From the NCBI RefSeq assembly GCF_013408335.1, contig NZ_JACBZR010000001.1:5543501-5607500 (forward strand): a stretch of DNA of 64,000 nucleotides. The letters run 5' to 3'. The stretch comes from Nocardioides panzhihuensis. Lineage in GTDB: Bacteria > Actinomycetota > Actinomycetes > Propionibacteriales > Nocardioidaceae. The notes below the pieces were generated by a model. It was not told where the DNA came from. It made no database searches and saw nothing but the letters and a program-made list of their open reading frames with translations. Below, in pieces: positions 9,156 to 17,436 of the stretch (position 1 is its first letter; each line of letters opens with the position of its first letter). The position numbers and the translations under genes were made by a program.

Positions 9156-10685
9156 TCAGCGCTGCGCGGCGGACCGGGCGACGGTCTCGATCGTGGGCTC
9201 CGGGGAGTGCAGGCGCACCAGCAGCCGGGTGGTGTGGGCGGGGACGTGCGCGGCGGAGGCGAGGCTGACCGCCATCATCACCGCGAAGGAGAGCGGGACG
9301 GCCCAGAGCGCGGGCTGGGTCAGGACGACATCGGCCCAGGTGTCGGTACGCCACCCACTGATCGTGAACACCACGGCTGAGCCGGTGGTGACCAGGCCGG
9401 TGACCAGCCCGGCGGCCGCGCCGTAGGCGGTCAGCCGGCGCCACCAGATGCCGAGCAGGAGCAGCGGACAGAAGGTGGCGGCGGCGAGCGCGAAGGCCAG
9501 CGCGACACCGCGGGCGACGCCGACGCTGGGAGTCAGCAGGGCGCCGACGACCGGGACCGTCACCGCGACCAGGGAGGCGATCCGAAAGGCGGCGACGCCG
9601 CCGAACCTGCTGCCCCGGCGACGCAGCAGGGGCACGACCACGTCCTGGGAGAGCACGCCGGAGACCGCGATCGCCAGGCCCGACGACGTCGACAGGAAGG
9701 CCGCGAAGGCGCCTGCGCACACCAGCCCGGTCAGGGCGTCGCCCGCCCATCCGGGGACCATCAGACGGGGCAGCTCGAGCACGAGGGTGTCGGCGGAGGC
9801 CGGGGTCGCTGCGTACACGCGTCCGAGGACGCCGAGGATCGGCGGCAGCAGGTAGAAGACGCCGAGAAGGGCCAGCACGACCAGGGTGGTGCGACGGGCG
9901 GCGCGGCCGTCGGGGTTGGTGTAGAAGCGGACCCCGACGTGCGGCAGGCCCATCGTGCCGAGGAACGTCGCCGCGATCAGCGAGTAAGTGGCGTAGAGGC
10001 CGGTCACACCGTCCGTGCCCATCGGGAGCGACCACGCCTCGCCGAGGCCGGTCGCGCGCGGTGCGCCGTCGCTGCCCCAGACCGCGACCAGGACCCCGAC
10101 CGGCACCAGCAGCGCGGTCAGCTTGAGCCAGTACTGGAAGGCCTGCACGAAGGTGATCGAGCGCATCCCGCCGGAGAAGACGCTGACCAGCACGACCGTC
10201 CCGACCAGCACCGGTCCCACCCAGCGGGGCGCGTCGGCGACCAGCTCCAGGGTGAGGCCGGCGCCCTGCAGCTGAGGCAGCAGGTAGAGCCAGCCGATGG
10301 ACACGACCAGCAGCGAGCAGAGCCGGCGAACTCCCCGAGAGGCGAGTCTCTCCTCGGCGAAGTCGGGCAGCGTATACGCCCCTGACCTGCGCAGAGGAGC
10401 CGCGACCAGGGTCAGCAGCACGAGATAGCCGGCGGTCCAGCCGATCGGATACCAGAGCATCTCCGCGCCGGAGGTGAACACCAGCCCGGCGATGCCGAGG
10501 AAGGAGGCCGCCGAGAGATACTCCCCGCCGATCGCGCTCGCGTTGAGGCCGGGCCGCACCGACCGCGAGGCGACGTAGAAGTCGCTCGTGGTCCGGCTGA
10601 ACCGCAGCCCCCAGGTGCCGATGGTCAGCGTCGCCAGGGTGACCAAGGTGACCGCGACGATCGCCGGGGCGGAATCGAGCGTCAT
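9156..10685 (-). CDS. Second sodium/solute symporter (ActP-like)
   Basis: A 509-residue SSS-family permease, paralogous to the one at 6517-8136: SDFYVASRSVRPGLNASAIGGEYLSAASFLGIAG at the N-terminus and GTMGLPHVGVRFYTNPDG mid-protein align with its equivalents. It overlaps the small membrane protein gene upstream by ATGA, and that gene overlaps a response regulator, so the permease is the last gene of a four-gene sensor-transport operon. The substrate is likely a short-chain carboxylate such as acetate or pyruvate. Compare E. coli, where a LytS/LytTR-type pair (BtsS/BtsR) controls a pyruvate transporter. Confidence 0.88.
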   Translation of the reverse strand: MTLDSAPAIVAVTLVTLATLTIGTWGLRFSRTTSDFYVASRSVRPGLNASAIGGEYLSAASFLGIAGLVFTSGAEMLWYPIGWTAGYLVLLTLVAAPLRRSGAYTLPDFAEERLASRGVRRLCSLLVVSIGWLYLLPQLQGAGLTLELVADAPRWVGPVLVGTVVLVSVFSGGMRSITFVQAFQYWLKLTALLVPVGVLVAVWGSDGAPRATGLGEAWSLPMGTDGVTGLYATYSLIAATFLGTMGLPHVGVRFYTNPDGRAARRTTLVVLALLGVFYLLPPILGVLGRVYAATPASADTLVLELPRLMVPGWAGDALTGLVCAGAFAAFLSTSSGLAIAVSGVLSQDVVVPLLRRRGSRFGGVAAFRIASLVAVTVPVVGALLTPSVGVARGVALAFALAAATFCPLLLLGIWWRRLTAYGAAAGLVTGLVTTGSAVVFTISGWRTDTWADVVLTQPALWAVPLSFAVMMAVSLASAAHVPAHTTRLLVRLHSPEPTIETVARSAAQR

Positions 10686-11050
10686 CGAGCCTCGTCGTCC
10701 GAACGCAGCAGGTCGGCGTAGCTGGCCTCGTTGCGTTCCGCGCCGCGCAGATACCAGCGGCCGAGGAGGAAGAGGAACGGGTAGACCAGCACCCCGAGGA
10801 GCAGCCAGGGGAGCGGGACGCCGAACGGCGCGGTGTGAACCAGCCCCGGTGCCAGCAGGAAGAGCAGCGGCAGCGAGCCGACGCCGAGGAAGAGCACGGC
10901 CAGGGTGCGTAGGGCGATCGAGAGCTGGGCGCGCATCAGCGAGCCGAGGTAGACCTCGCCGAGTCGGGTGTCCTCGTCGACGTCGACGCGGCGGACGGCC
11001 GGTCGACGTCGGGGCGGTCCGGTGACGCGTACGCGTTGGGGTTCTGTCAT
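10682..11050 (-). CDS. Small membrane protein encoded with SSS symporter (DUF485-like position)
   Basis: ATG 11050 overlaps the stop of the response regulator gene (ATGA), and its own stop overlaps the symporter start. The 122-residue product has a basic Arg/Pro-rich N-terminus, the segment VYLGSLMRAQLSIALRTLAVLF leading into two hydrophobic helices, and RWYLRGAERNEASYADLLR at the end. The size, two-helix layout and position match DUF485-type symporter partners, although I see no close match to the DUF485 at 8136-8486. Confidence 0.75.
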   Translation of the reverse strand: MTEPQRVRVTGPPRRRPAVRRVDVDEDTRLGEVYLGSLMRAQLSIALRTLAVLFLGVGSLPLLFLLAPGLVHTAPFGVPLPWLLLGVLVYPFLFLLGRWYLRGAERNEASYADLLRSDDEAR

Positions 11051-11841
11051 GAGCGCCGGGCGAGCAGATCCTTGAGCTGGCGCGTGTGCCGGCGGCTGAC
11101 CTGCAGCTCGGTGCCGCGGGATGCGCCGCCGACCACGACCGAGCAGCGTCCGGCCTCCGAGCGGACCTCGGTCACGTGGGAGAGGTTGACGAGGAGGGAG
11201 CGGTGGATGCGTACGAACCGGGCCGACGCCCACTCCTGCTCCAACTGGGTCAGCGGGACCCGCACCAGATGGGAGGCGCCGGCGGTGTGCAGGCGGGCGT
11301 AGTCGCCCTGCGCCTCGACGTGGGTGATCTGCGAGCGCCACACGAAGCGGGTGACGCCGCCGAGCTCGACCGGGATCTGCAGGTCGCCGCTCGGCTCCTC
11401 CTCCGGGACGCTGCCCATCAGCCTGGTGACGGTCTCGGCCAGACGCTCCGCGCGCACCGGCTTGAGCACGTAGTCGACCGCGCGCAGGTCGAAGGCCTCC
11501 AGCGCGTGCTCCTCGTGGGCAGTCACGAACACGACCGCAGGCGGCGTCTTGAAGCGCGCCAGCAGCCGGGCCAGCTCGAGCCCGTTCAGACCGGGCATCT
11601 GGATGTCGAGGAAGACCGCGTCCACCCCCGAGCCCTGTAGCTGCTGCAGCCCGTCGGTCGCGTTCAGGCAGGTGCGTACCTCCGCCACCCGCGCGTCCTG
11701 GGTGAGCAGATAGGAGAGCTCGTCGGCCGCCGGCGGCTCGTCGTCGACGACCAGGACTCTCAGGCGTCCGCCGGGGGCTCCCGGACGCGCGGCGAACCCC
11801 TGCGTGGTGATGCCCGTCGCCGTTCGCTGGCGCTCGCTCAT
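11047..11841 (-). CDS. LytTR-family response regulator
   Basis: ATG 11841 overlaps the stop of the kinase gene by ATGA, and gives a 264-residue protein. The receiver domain begins RVLVVDDEPPAADEL; Asp79 in VFLDIQMPGLNG is the phosphoacceptor and VLKPVRAERL holds the conserved Lys. The C-terminal ~100 residues form a LytTR DNA-binding domain (RSQITHVEAQGDYARLHT, RFVRIHRSLLVNLSHV). It should bind promoter direct repeats upon phosphorylation by the adjacent LytS-like kinase, probably controlling the permease genes of this locus. Confidence 0.93.
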   Translation of the reverse strand: MSERQRTATGITTQGFAARPGAPGGRLRVLVVDDEPPAADELSYLLTQDARVAEVRTCLNATDGLQQLQGSGVDAVFLDIQMPGLNGLELARLLARFKTPPAVVFVTAHEEHALEAFDLRAVDYVLKPVRAERLAETVTRLMGSVPEEEPSGDLQIPVELGGVTRFVWRSQITHVEAQGDYARLHTAGASHLVRVPLTQLEQEWASARFVRIHRSLLVNLSHVTEVRSEAGRCSVVVGGASRGTELQVSRRHTRQLKDLLARRS

Positions 11842-12980
11842 GTGTGCACTCCTGGGGCGAACTTCGGGATTCTGAGGATGACCTTCGTGCCGGCGCCGGG
11901 GGCGGTCTCGACCACCAGGCCGTAGTCGTCGCCGTAGGCGTTGCGGAGCCGTGCGTCGACGTTGCCGAGCCCGACGGAGTCGTTGCCGCCCGCCAGTGCG
12001 GTGCGCACCCTCTCCGGGTCCTCGCCCGCGCCGTCGTCCTCGACCTCGATCAGGCACTCGGAGCCTCGGTCGGCGGCCTTGATCGAGATGTGACCCGTCT
12101 CGGCGTCGGCGAGGCCGTGGCGTACGGCGTTCTCGACCAGCGGCTGGAGGCTGAGGAAGGGGACCGCGATCGGCAGGACCTCGGGAGCGACGGAGAGTCT
12201 GACGCTGAGGCGGTCGCCGAAACGGGCCTGCTCGAGGAGCAGGTAGCGCTCGACGGACCGCAGCTCCTCGGACAGCGTCGTGTATTCGCCGTGGGTGCGG
12301 AAGGAGTAGCGGGTGAAGTCGGCGAACTCGAGCAGCAGCTCCCGAGCGCGCTCGGGATCGGTGCGTACGAAGCTGGCGATCGCGCCCAGGGAGTTGTAGA
12401 TGAAGTGGGGGCTGATCTGGGCCCGCAGCGCGCGTACCTCGGCCTCCATCAGCCGCCGTCGCGACGCGTCGAGCTCGGCCAGCTCGAGCTGGCCGGAGAC
12501 CCAGGTCGCCACCTCGTCGGCGGCGCGAACCATCATCGCGGAGGTGTTCGGGGCGTAGACCTGCAACGTGCCGACGAGGTGGTCCTCGACGACCAGCGGG
12601 CTGACGACGGCGGTGTGCAGCGGACAGCCGGCCTGGCCGCACTCCAGGTCGACCCGGTCGTAGAACCGGGTCGCGCCGTGGTCCAGCGTCCCCTCGGCCA
12701 GCTTGGTCACCTGCTCCTGATGGTGGGTGCCGATGCCCTCCCAGGCGAGCAGGCCGTCGGTGTCGGTGATCGCGAGCGCCGGAGCGGCAAGGAGAGCCTG
12801 GAGGTGCGGGGCGGCGCGCTCGGCGCTGTCCACGGTCAGGCCGCCACGCAGGGCCGGGGTCGCCAAGGATGCGTTGTGGAGGGTGCGGAAGGTGGCCCGG
12901 TCGGCCTCTGTGCCCAGATGAGTACGCCTCCAGCGCCGCATCCGTCCCTCCTCGGTGGTCGAGCCTGTCTGGTCGGTCAA
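11838..12980 (-). CDS. LytS-like sensor histidine kinase with GAF-type sensor
   Basis: 380 residues with no membrane segment. Residues ~45-165 look like a GAF-type domain with a Cys pair (DLECGQAGCPLHTAVVSPL) that could bind a ligand or metal. Next come a linker helix and the His_kinase box AQISPHFIYNSLGAIASF with His192, typical of the LytS/YehU (PF06580) class, and a HATPase domain with PLVENAVRHGL and GVGLGNV-like GNDSVGLGNVDARL. Being soluble, it probably reads a cytoplasmic signal. It is the first gene of the four-gene operon. Confidence 0.9.
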   Translation of the reverse strand: MTDQTGSTTEEGRMRRWRRTHLGTEADRATFRTLHNASLATPALRGGLTVDSAERAAPHLQALLAAPALAITDTDGLLAWEGIGTHHQEQVTKLAEGTLDHGATRFYDRVDLECGQAGCPLHTAVVSPLVVEDHLVGTLQVYAPNTSAMMVRAADEVATWVSGQLELAELDASRRRLMEAEVRALRAQISPHFIYNSLGAIASFVRTDPERARELLLEFADFTRYSFRTHGEYTTLSEELRSVERYLLLEQARFGDRLSVRLSVAPEVLPIAVPFLSLQPLVENAVRHGLADAETGHISIKAADRGSECLIEVEDDGAGEDPERVRTALAGGNDSVGLGNVDARLRNAYGDDYGLVVETAPGAGTKVILRIPKFAPGVHT

Positions 12981-13068
12981 CTCTGTCGAGATCCGAGAGC
13001 TCCAGTGTGACGGCGCCCACGGTATCTGTCACCCAGGCCCGCGCTGGGGCGCCAGGTAGGTTTGCGGC

Positions 13069-13542
13069 ATGCGATTGAGTCGAGTGATCCCGGGCCTCCT
13101 GGCCGTCGGTGCGGCCGGTGCGGGCGCCGCCTTCGTGATCGGCATGCGCAACAAGTCGCCGTGGCTTCAGGACCGCATCCGCGCCTTCTCCAAGCGGTTC
13201 GCCTCCGAGGCGCTGAAGACCGCCGGCGGCGAAGGCGCCACCAACGGCGTCATCCTCCACGTCGGTCGCACGAGCGGGCGGGAGTACGCCACCCCGATCA
13301 CGCCGTTCCCGACCCCCGACGGCTTCGTCATCAATCTGCCCTACACCTCGAAGGTCGACTGGGCCCAGAACGTCCTGGCCGCCAACTCGGCCACGATCGT
13401 CCACGACGGTGTCGACCACCGCGTGACGGACCCGCGGATCGTCCCCTACGCCGAGGTCGCACCCATGCTCCCCAAGGGCGCCGGCCTCTTCCGCGCCGTC
13501 TTCGACGTCCAGGAGTTCCTCCGCGTCACCAACGCGGACTGA
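13069..13542 (+). CDS. Deazaflavin (F420)-dependent nitroreductase family protein
   Basis: 157 residues: an N-terminal hydrophobic helix (VIPGLLAVGAAGAGAAFVIG), then the split beta-barrel fold of the Ddn/DUF385 family (GVILHVGRTSGREYATPITPFPTPDGFVINLPY, a conserved run in this family). Such proteins use reduced F420 to reduce quinones or nitro compounds, often at the membrane. The gene stands alone, divergent from the kinase operon with ~90 bp between starts. Confidence 0.82.
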   Translation: MRLSRVIPGLLAVGAAGAGAAFVIGMRNKSPWLQDRIRAFSKRFASEALKTAGGEGATNGVILHVGRTSGREYATPITPFPTPDGFVINLPYTSKVDWAQNVLAANSATIVHDGVDHRVTDPRIVPYAEVAPMLPKGAGLFRAVFDVQEFLRVTNAD

Positions 13543-13554
13543 CGTCTAACCGGG

Positions 13555-13929
13555 TCACCGGTGATGCTGGTCGCGGATGTGCTCCTGGTCCTCCAGGTCG
13601 CGGTCTTCCATGGCGACGACGTTCTCGTCCGCCCCGTCGACGGCCTCGACCAGCTCGTCGAGCTTGAGCAGGATGGCCTTGGTCTGGCGATTGGTCGAGT
13701 GCTGGATGCTGAAGAGCAGCAGCAGGCTGACGATGGAGGCGACCGAGTAGACGAGGTTCTGCCACCACGAGGGGAAACCGTTGACCACACCGACGGTCAG
13801 CAGAGCCGCGACGACGATCATGCTGAACCCACTGGCCCACGCCGACCCGGCCGCCCCGGCGAGCCTATGAGCCGCGGCCGAGAGCTGGTCGCGTACGTGG
13901 TGAGGTGACTCCGGCTCGCGGCGGCTCAT
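13555..13929 (-). CDS. Low-affinity iron permease family protein
   Basis: 124 residues: a polar N-terminus, two hydrophobic helices (FSMIVVAALLTVGVVNGF and LVYSVASIVSLLLLFSI), then QHSTNRQTKAILLKLDELVEAV, the family signature of PF04120 (low affinity iron permease). It starts inside the ATGA of the upstream related, broken gene. Bacterial members are poorly characterised, and iron transport is an extrapolation from the fungal Fet4 name. Confidence 0.82.
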   Translation of the reverse strand: MSRREPESPHHVRDQLSAAAHRLAGAAGSAWASGFSMIVVAALLTVGVVNGFPSWWQNLVYSVASIVSLLLLFSIQHSTNRQTKAILLKLDELVEAVDGADENVVAMEDRDLEDQEHIRDQHHR

Positions 13930-14385
13930 TCGGCGCTTTCCCGTTCCTCCAGACCAACGGCCCGCCGCAGCTCGTCGCGGTCGTGACGCAGCTCAGGATG
14001 GTCGCCGGCAAGTCGTGCCATCAGGTCTGAAAGGCCGTCGGCGATGGCGTTGAGCTTGTGCTGAACTGCGTCGTCGGCGCGCTTCTGGGTGTTCTGCAAC
14101 AGCGCGACCAGCAGGAACGTGACGATCGTCGTGATCGTGTTGATGATCAGCTGCCAGGTGTCGATGTCAGGCAGTACGACGAACGACGGCGCCCAGATCA
14201 CCACCAGCAGCACGCACAGCACTGAAGAACCATGCCCGCGAGACGAACGCGCTTGCGTGGGTGGCGAACCGGTCGAAGACGCCGACGTGGTTCCCGACCT
14301 AGGAGGGCATCGAGGTCTCGTCCGGGTGGCTGGTGACGCCGGACCCCTCCCCGGCGGAATGCTGTTCGCGCTCGCTCGTGGGCAT
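13926..14385 (-). pseudogene. Broken low-affinity iron permease paralogue
   Basis: From ATG 14385 the frame reads MPTSEREQHSAGEGSG...DETSMPS, then an in-frame TAG at ~14299, then VGNHVGVFDRFATHASAFV and SRAWFF. The rest of the family sequence (VLCVLLVVIWAPSF...DTWQLIINTITTIVTFLL and LQNTQKRADDAVQHKLNAI) is in another frame, so a one-base shift lies near 14222. Only the last 98 residues remain as an open frame, with a weak GTG start at 14222. Together with the intact copy at 13555-13929 this looks like a tandem pair in which one copy has decayed. Two sequencing errors would be the alternative. Confidence 0.7.
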
Positions 14386-14464
14386 GACTACCTCCTGTGC
14401 CGACAGGTTCGGTACCCGATTCACGTCGAGTCATGCCGTCACGCCGTCGGTGTCACCCACGAGA

Positions 14465-14498
14465 ACGGACCGGGACGCCGAGTGGCGACCCGGTCCGT
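14465..14498 (-). terminator. Hairpin downstream of the sugar dehydrogenase
   Basis: 10-bp arms ACGGACCGGG / CCCGGTCCGT with an inner CGCC-GAGT-GGCG stem, 12 bp past the stop of the dehydrogenase gene. It has no clear U-tract, as is common in high-GC genomes. Confidence 0.65.
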
Positions 14499-14509
14499 CG
14501 ATGCGTACG

Positions 14510-15955
14510 TCAGTTGCTGACCGGGAACGCGAGCAGCGAGCCCGGGTGGGTGAGATCGGTGGTCGGGGCGTCGCCCTCGCCGCGGACGAGGCCCGCGGTG
14601 TCGGTGATCGCGTAGACCGTCTTGCCGTCAGGGCTGACGATCGTGTCGCGGAACCGGTCCTGGTCGGTGTGGAGCGGCTCGACCGCGACCACGTCGGTCT
14701 CGACCGAGTTGAGGGCCAGGCGGTAGATCGTGCCGTCCTTGAGGCTGGTCATGATCACCGAGTTCTCCCAGCCCGGCATCGCCCGGCCGACGGCCGGCTT
14801 GTAGTAGGTCAGGCTGGACGGGGCGATGGTCGGGTAGCAGATGTAGTAGAGACCGGACTCGTCGCACGGGGCGCCGGTGAAGTCGTGGTCCCAGGCGACC
14901 GAGGTGCCGAAGGTGTCCAGCGGCTCGTGGAGTCGAGCGGTGAACTCCGACTCTTTCGACGTCGGGACGTCCTCGTGGATCTCGAAGTCGGAGTGCGTCA
15001 GCTCCGCGCACGGCGTCGGGGAGGAGGCGCTCCAGTCACCGTAGACGTAGGCGGAGTCGTCGTCCTGGTAGCCGGCGACGTTCGGCCAGCCGTAGTTGCC
15101 GCCGGGGCGGAGCAGGTTGATCTCGTCGTCGGTCTTCGGACCGTGCTCGGCCTCGAGGAGCTGGCCGGAGGGGGTGAAGGCGAAGCCCTGCGGGTTGCGG
15201 TGTCCGTAGGTCCAGATGTGGCTGCGTACGCCGCCGATCGTCGGGTTGTCGGTCGGGATGGAGCCGTCGCGGTTCAGCCGCAGGGTCTTGCCCTGGTAGG
15301 CGAACCAGTCCTTGGCCGCGACCTCGGCCGCGCTCGGGAGGGTCTGGGCCTGGTTCTGGCGGCAGGCCAGGGAGTACTGGTTGGTGCCCTGGTCGCCGAT
15401 CGCGTAGTAGAGCTTCCCGTCGGGCCCGATCAGCAGCCGGCCACCCTGGTGGTCGATGCTGCCCGGCAGACCGGCGATGATCGTGGTCGGGCTGACCAGC
15501 TTCTTCCTGGCATCGTCGTAGCTGTAGCGCACGATCTTGGTGCGGCGGGTCTCGCCCGTGGACTCCTCGGCCGTGCCGGAGTCATAGCTGAACGAGACGT
15601 ACGCATGGCCTCGGCCCTTGCTGACGACCGACGGCTCCAGGGCGAGTCCCAGCACTCCGTCCTGGCCGCTGGAGACGGCCTGGGTCGAGAGGTCCAGAAG
15701 CGTGCTCTTCGCGCCGGTCGCGGGGTCCACGCTGAGGACGGACTTTCCGCTCTTCTCGGTGAGCCACAGCTTGCCGTGGGCTCCCCAGGCGAGCGAGTAG
15801 GGGTTGTGGAGACCGTCGGCGACCACGTTGGGGGTGCCCAGCGCGGGCTCGGGCCCGGACGCCGCGGTCGCCACTGCCGCCGGGACGGTGGTGGCGATCA
15901 GCGCTGCCAGAGCAGCGGATCCGGCGGCGAGACTCAGGCTTCGTTTGATGTTCAT
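14510..15955 (-). CDS. Secreted PQQ-type sugar (glucose/sorbosone) dehydrogenase family protein
   Basis: ATG 15955 has GGAGGAGAA upstream and starts a signal peptide (MNIKRSLSLAAGSAALAALI...ATA). The mature ~450 residues form a beta-propeller of the GSDH family: LHNPYSLAWGAHGKLWLTEKSG, GQDGVLGLALEP, LPGSIDHQGGRLLIGPDGKLYYAIGD, YGHRNPQGFAF and LEAEHGPKTDDEINLLRPGGNYGWP are all characteristic. Known members oxidise aldose sugars using PQQ; many actinobacterial homologues have no proven cofactor or substrate. It is a single gene with a terminator 3' and a divergent 5'-nucleotidase gene upstream. Confidence 0.88.
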   Translation of the reverse strand: MNIKRSLSLAAGSAALAALIATTVPAAVATAASGPEPALGTPNVVADGLHNPYSLAWGAHGKLWLTEKSGKSVLSVDPATGAKSTLLDLSTQAVSSGQDGVLGLALEPSVVSKGRGHAYVSFSYDSGTAEESTGETRRTKIVRYSYDDARKKLVSPTTIIAGLPGSIDHQGGRLLIGPDGKLYYAIGDQGTNQYSLACRQNQAQTLPSAAEVAAKDWFAYQGKTLRLNRDGSIPTDNPTIGGVRSHIWTYGHRNPQGFAFTPSGQLLEAEHGPKTDDEINLLRPGGNYGWPNVAGYQDDDSAYVYGDWSASSPTPCAELTHSDFEIHEDVPTSKESEFTARLHEPLDTFGTSVAWDHDFTGAPCDESGLYYICYPTIAPSSLTYYKPAVGRAMPGWENSVIMTSLKDGTIYRLALNSVETDVVAVEPLHTDQDRFRDTIVSPDGKTVYAITDTAGLVRGEGDAPTTDLTHPGSLLAFPVSN

Positions 15956-16118
15956 GAGACTTACTTCTCCTCCAGAGGAAGGGGGGATCGAAGGAAAATG
16001 CAGCAGCGATCCTCCCCGAGATGTGGCCGGTGCCACGAGGACGCTGGCCGGAACTATGGCGGAAGTGAGTTGATCTGGCAACGACCTTGTTCCGGCGAAG
16101 AGCGGTAGGTTGCCGGGC

Positions 16119-17069
16119 GTGGGATATGAGCTGAGAGACCGGTTGGTGGTCGGGATCGCGTCGAGCGCGCTCTTCGACCTGACCGAGTCGGATGCGTACT
16201 TCCGCGAGCACGGGGAGGAGGCCTACCGCCGCTACCAGGACGAACGCATCGACGAGCCGCTCCGGCCCGGCGTCGCGTTCCCGTTCATCAAGCGGCTGCT
16301 GAGCCTCAACGACCTGGCCGCCGACGTCGACGACGGTCTCGTCGAGGTGATCGTGGTCTCGCGCAACGACCCCAACACCGGGTTGCGGGTGATGCGCTCG
16401 ATCGAGCACCACGGCCTGCCGATGACCCGCGCGGTCTTCACCCAGGGGCGCTCGCCCCACCGTTACATCGGCGCGCTCGAGATGTCGCTGTTCCTCAGCG
16501 GCAACCGCGAGGACGTCATCGCGGCCAACCACGAAGGCTTCCCTGCCGGTCACGTGCTGCCGTCGGCTGCGACGTACGACGAGACCGACCGTTCCGTCGT
16601 CGTCGCCTTCGACTTCGACGGGGTGCTCGCCGACGACGGTTCCGAGCGGGTCTACCGCGAGGAGGGGATCGAGAGGTACCGGGCCTACGAGGCGAGCCGC
16701 AAGGCCGAGCCGCTCGAGCCCGGGCCGCTGCAGCCGCTGCTCCGTGATCTCAACCGGATCCAGCAGATCGAGGAGCAGCGCCGCCTGGAGGAGCCGGACT
16801 ACGAGCCACGGCTGCGGATCGCGCTGGTCACCGCCCGCGGCGCCCCGGCTCACGAGCGCGCGATCCGGTCGTTGCAGTCCTGGGACGTCTACGTCAACGA
16901 GGCCTTCTTCTTGGGTGGGGTGGAGAAGGTGCGCGTGCTCGAGGTGCTGCGCCCGCTGATCTTCTTCGACGACCAGACGACCCACCTGGACCCCGCGGTC
17001 GGGTCGATCGCCGGGGTGCACATCCCCTACGGCGTGGCCAACACCAGCGACGTTTCGGCTGGTCAATAG
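16119..17069 (+). CDS. 5'-nucleotidase (cytosolic NT5C1/PF06189-like)
   Basis: I prefer GTG 16119 (VGYELRDRLVVGIASSALFDL) over TTG 16110. The 316-residue protein has the conserved LVVGIASSALFDLTESD start, VVSRNDPNTGLRVMRSIEHHGL, FTQGRSPHRYI, LSGNREDVIAA and the HAD-like Asp pair in VVVAFDFDGVLADDGSE, with FFLGGVEKVRVLEVLRPLIFFDDQ near the end. This order matches the PF06189 5'-nucleotidase family, which dephosphorylates nucleoside monophosphates. It is a single gene. Confidence 0.85.
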   Translation: MGYELRDRLVVGIASSALFDLTESDAYFREHGEEAYRRYQDERIDEPLRPGVAFPFIKRLLSLNDLAADVDDGLVEVIVVSRNDPNTGLRVMRSIEHHGLPMTRAVFTQGRSPHRYIGALEMSLFLSGNREDVIAANHEGFPAGHVLPSAATYDETDRSVVVAFDFDGVLADDGSERVYREEGIERYRAYEASRKAEPLEPGPLQPLLRDLNRIQQIEEQRRLEEPDYEPRLRIALVTARGAPAHERAIRSLQSWDVYVNEAFFLGGVEKVRVLEVLRPLIFFDDQTTHLDPAVGSIAGVHIPYGVANTSDVSAGQ

Positions 17070-17184
17070 CAGCTTCACAGTTCAGACACAGGTCGTGCTC
17101 AACTGGATGACGGGGCTGTGCCTGTGTCACTCTGGAGGGAGTTGTACGGATTCTGTTCATGTAGAAGTGCGAGGAGTTCACTCG

Positions 17185-17412
17185 ATGGCTTCGGCTATGT
17201 GTGCCAAGTGCACCGAAGACGAGGAGATCCGGGTTCTCTCGCGTACGGCGGGGGGCCGCCGGCGACTGATGTGCTGCAGGTGTGGGTTCGCGTGGGAAGG
17301 CGGGAGCTCCGGCTCCGCCCGGGGTGCTGGCCTGGCCAGCCTGTTCGGCGCTGCCACGGTGGGGGCTGTCGCCCTTGTCGCGTGCAGCGTCCGAGTGACG
17401 GCTCCGGTCTGA
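17185..17412 (+). CDS. Small zinc-ribbon-like protein
   Basis: 75 residues from ATG 17185, chosen because GAGGAG lies 8 bases before it. Two Cys pairs, CAKC (residues 6-9) and CCRC (around 31-34), separated by a basic, Arg-rich segment, look like a zinc ribbon. The C-terminal third is a hydrophobic helix (LASLFGAATVGAVALVACSV). I do not recognise a named family. The coding sequence and ribosome binding site are convincing, the function is unknown. Confidence 0.6.
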   Translation: MASAMCAKCTEDEEIRVLSRTAGGRRRLMCCRCGFAWEGGSSGSARGAGLASLFGAATVGAVALVACSVRVTAPV

Positions 17413-17436
17413 GGGGCCACCAGGTGAGCGACCGCG

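Noticed and set aside
17085..17128. GACACAGG / CCTGTGTC inverted repeat after the 5'-nucleotidase gene
   Set aside because: 8-bp arms separated by 28 bases with no supporting context; not convincing as a terminator or operator.
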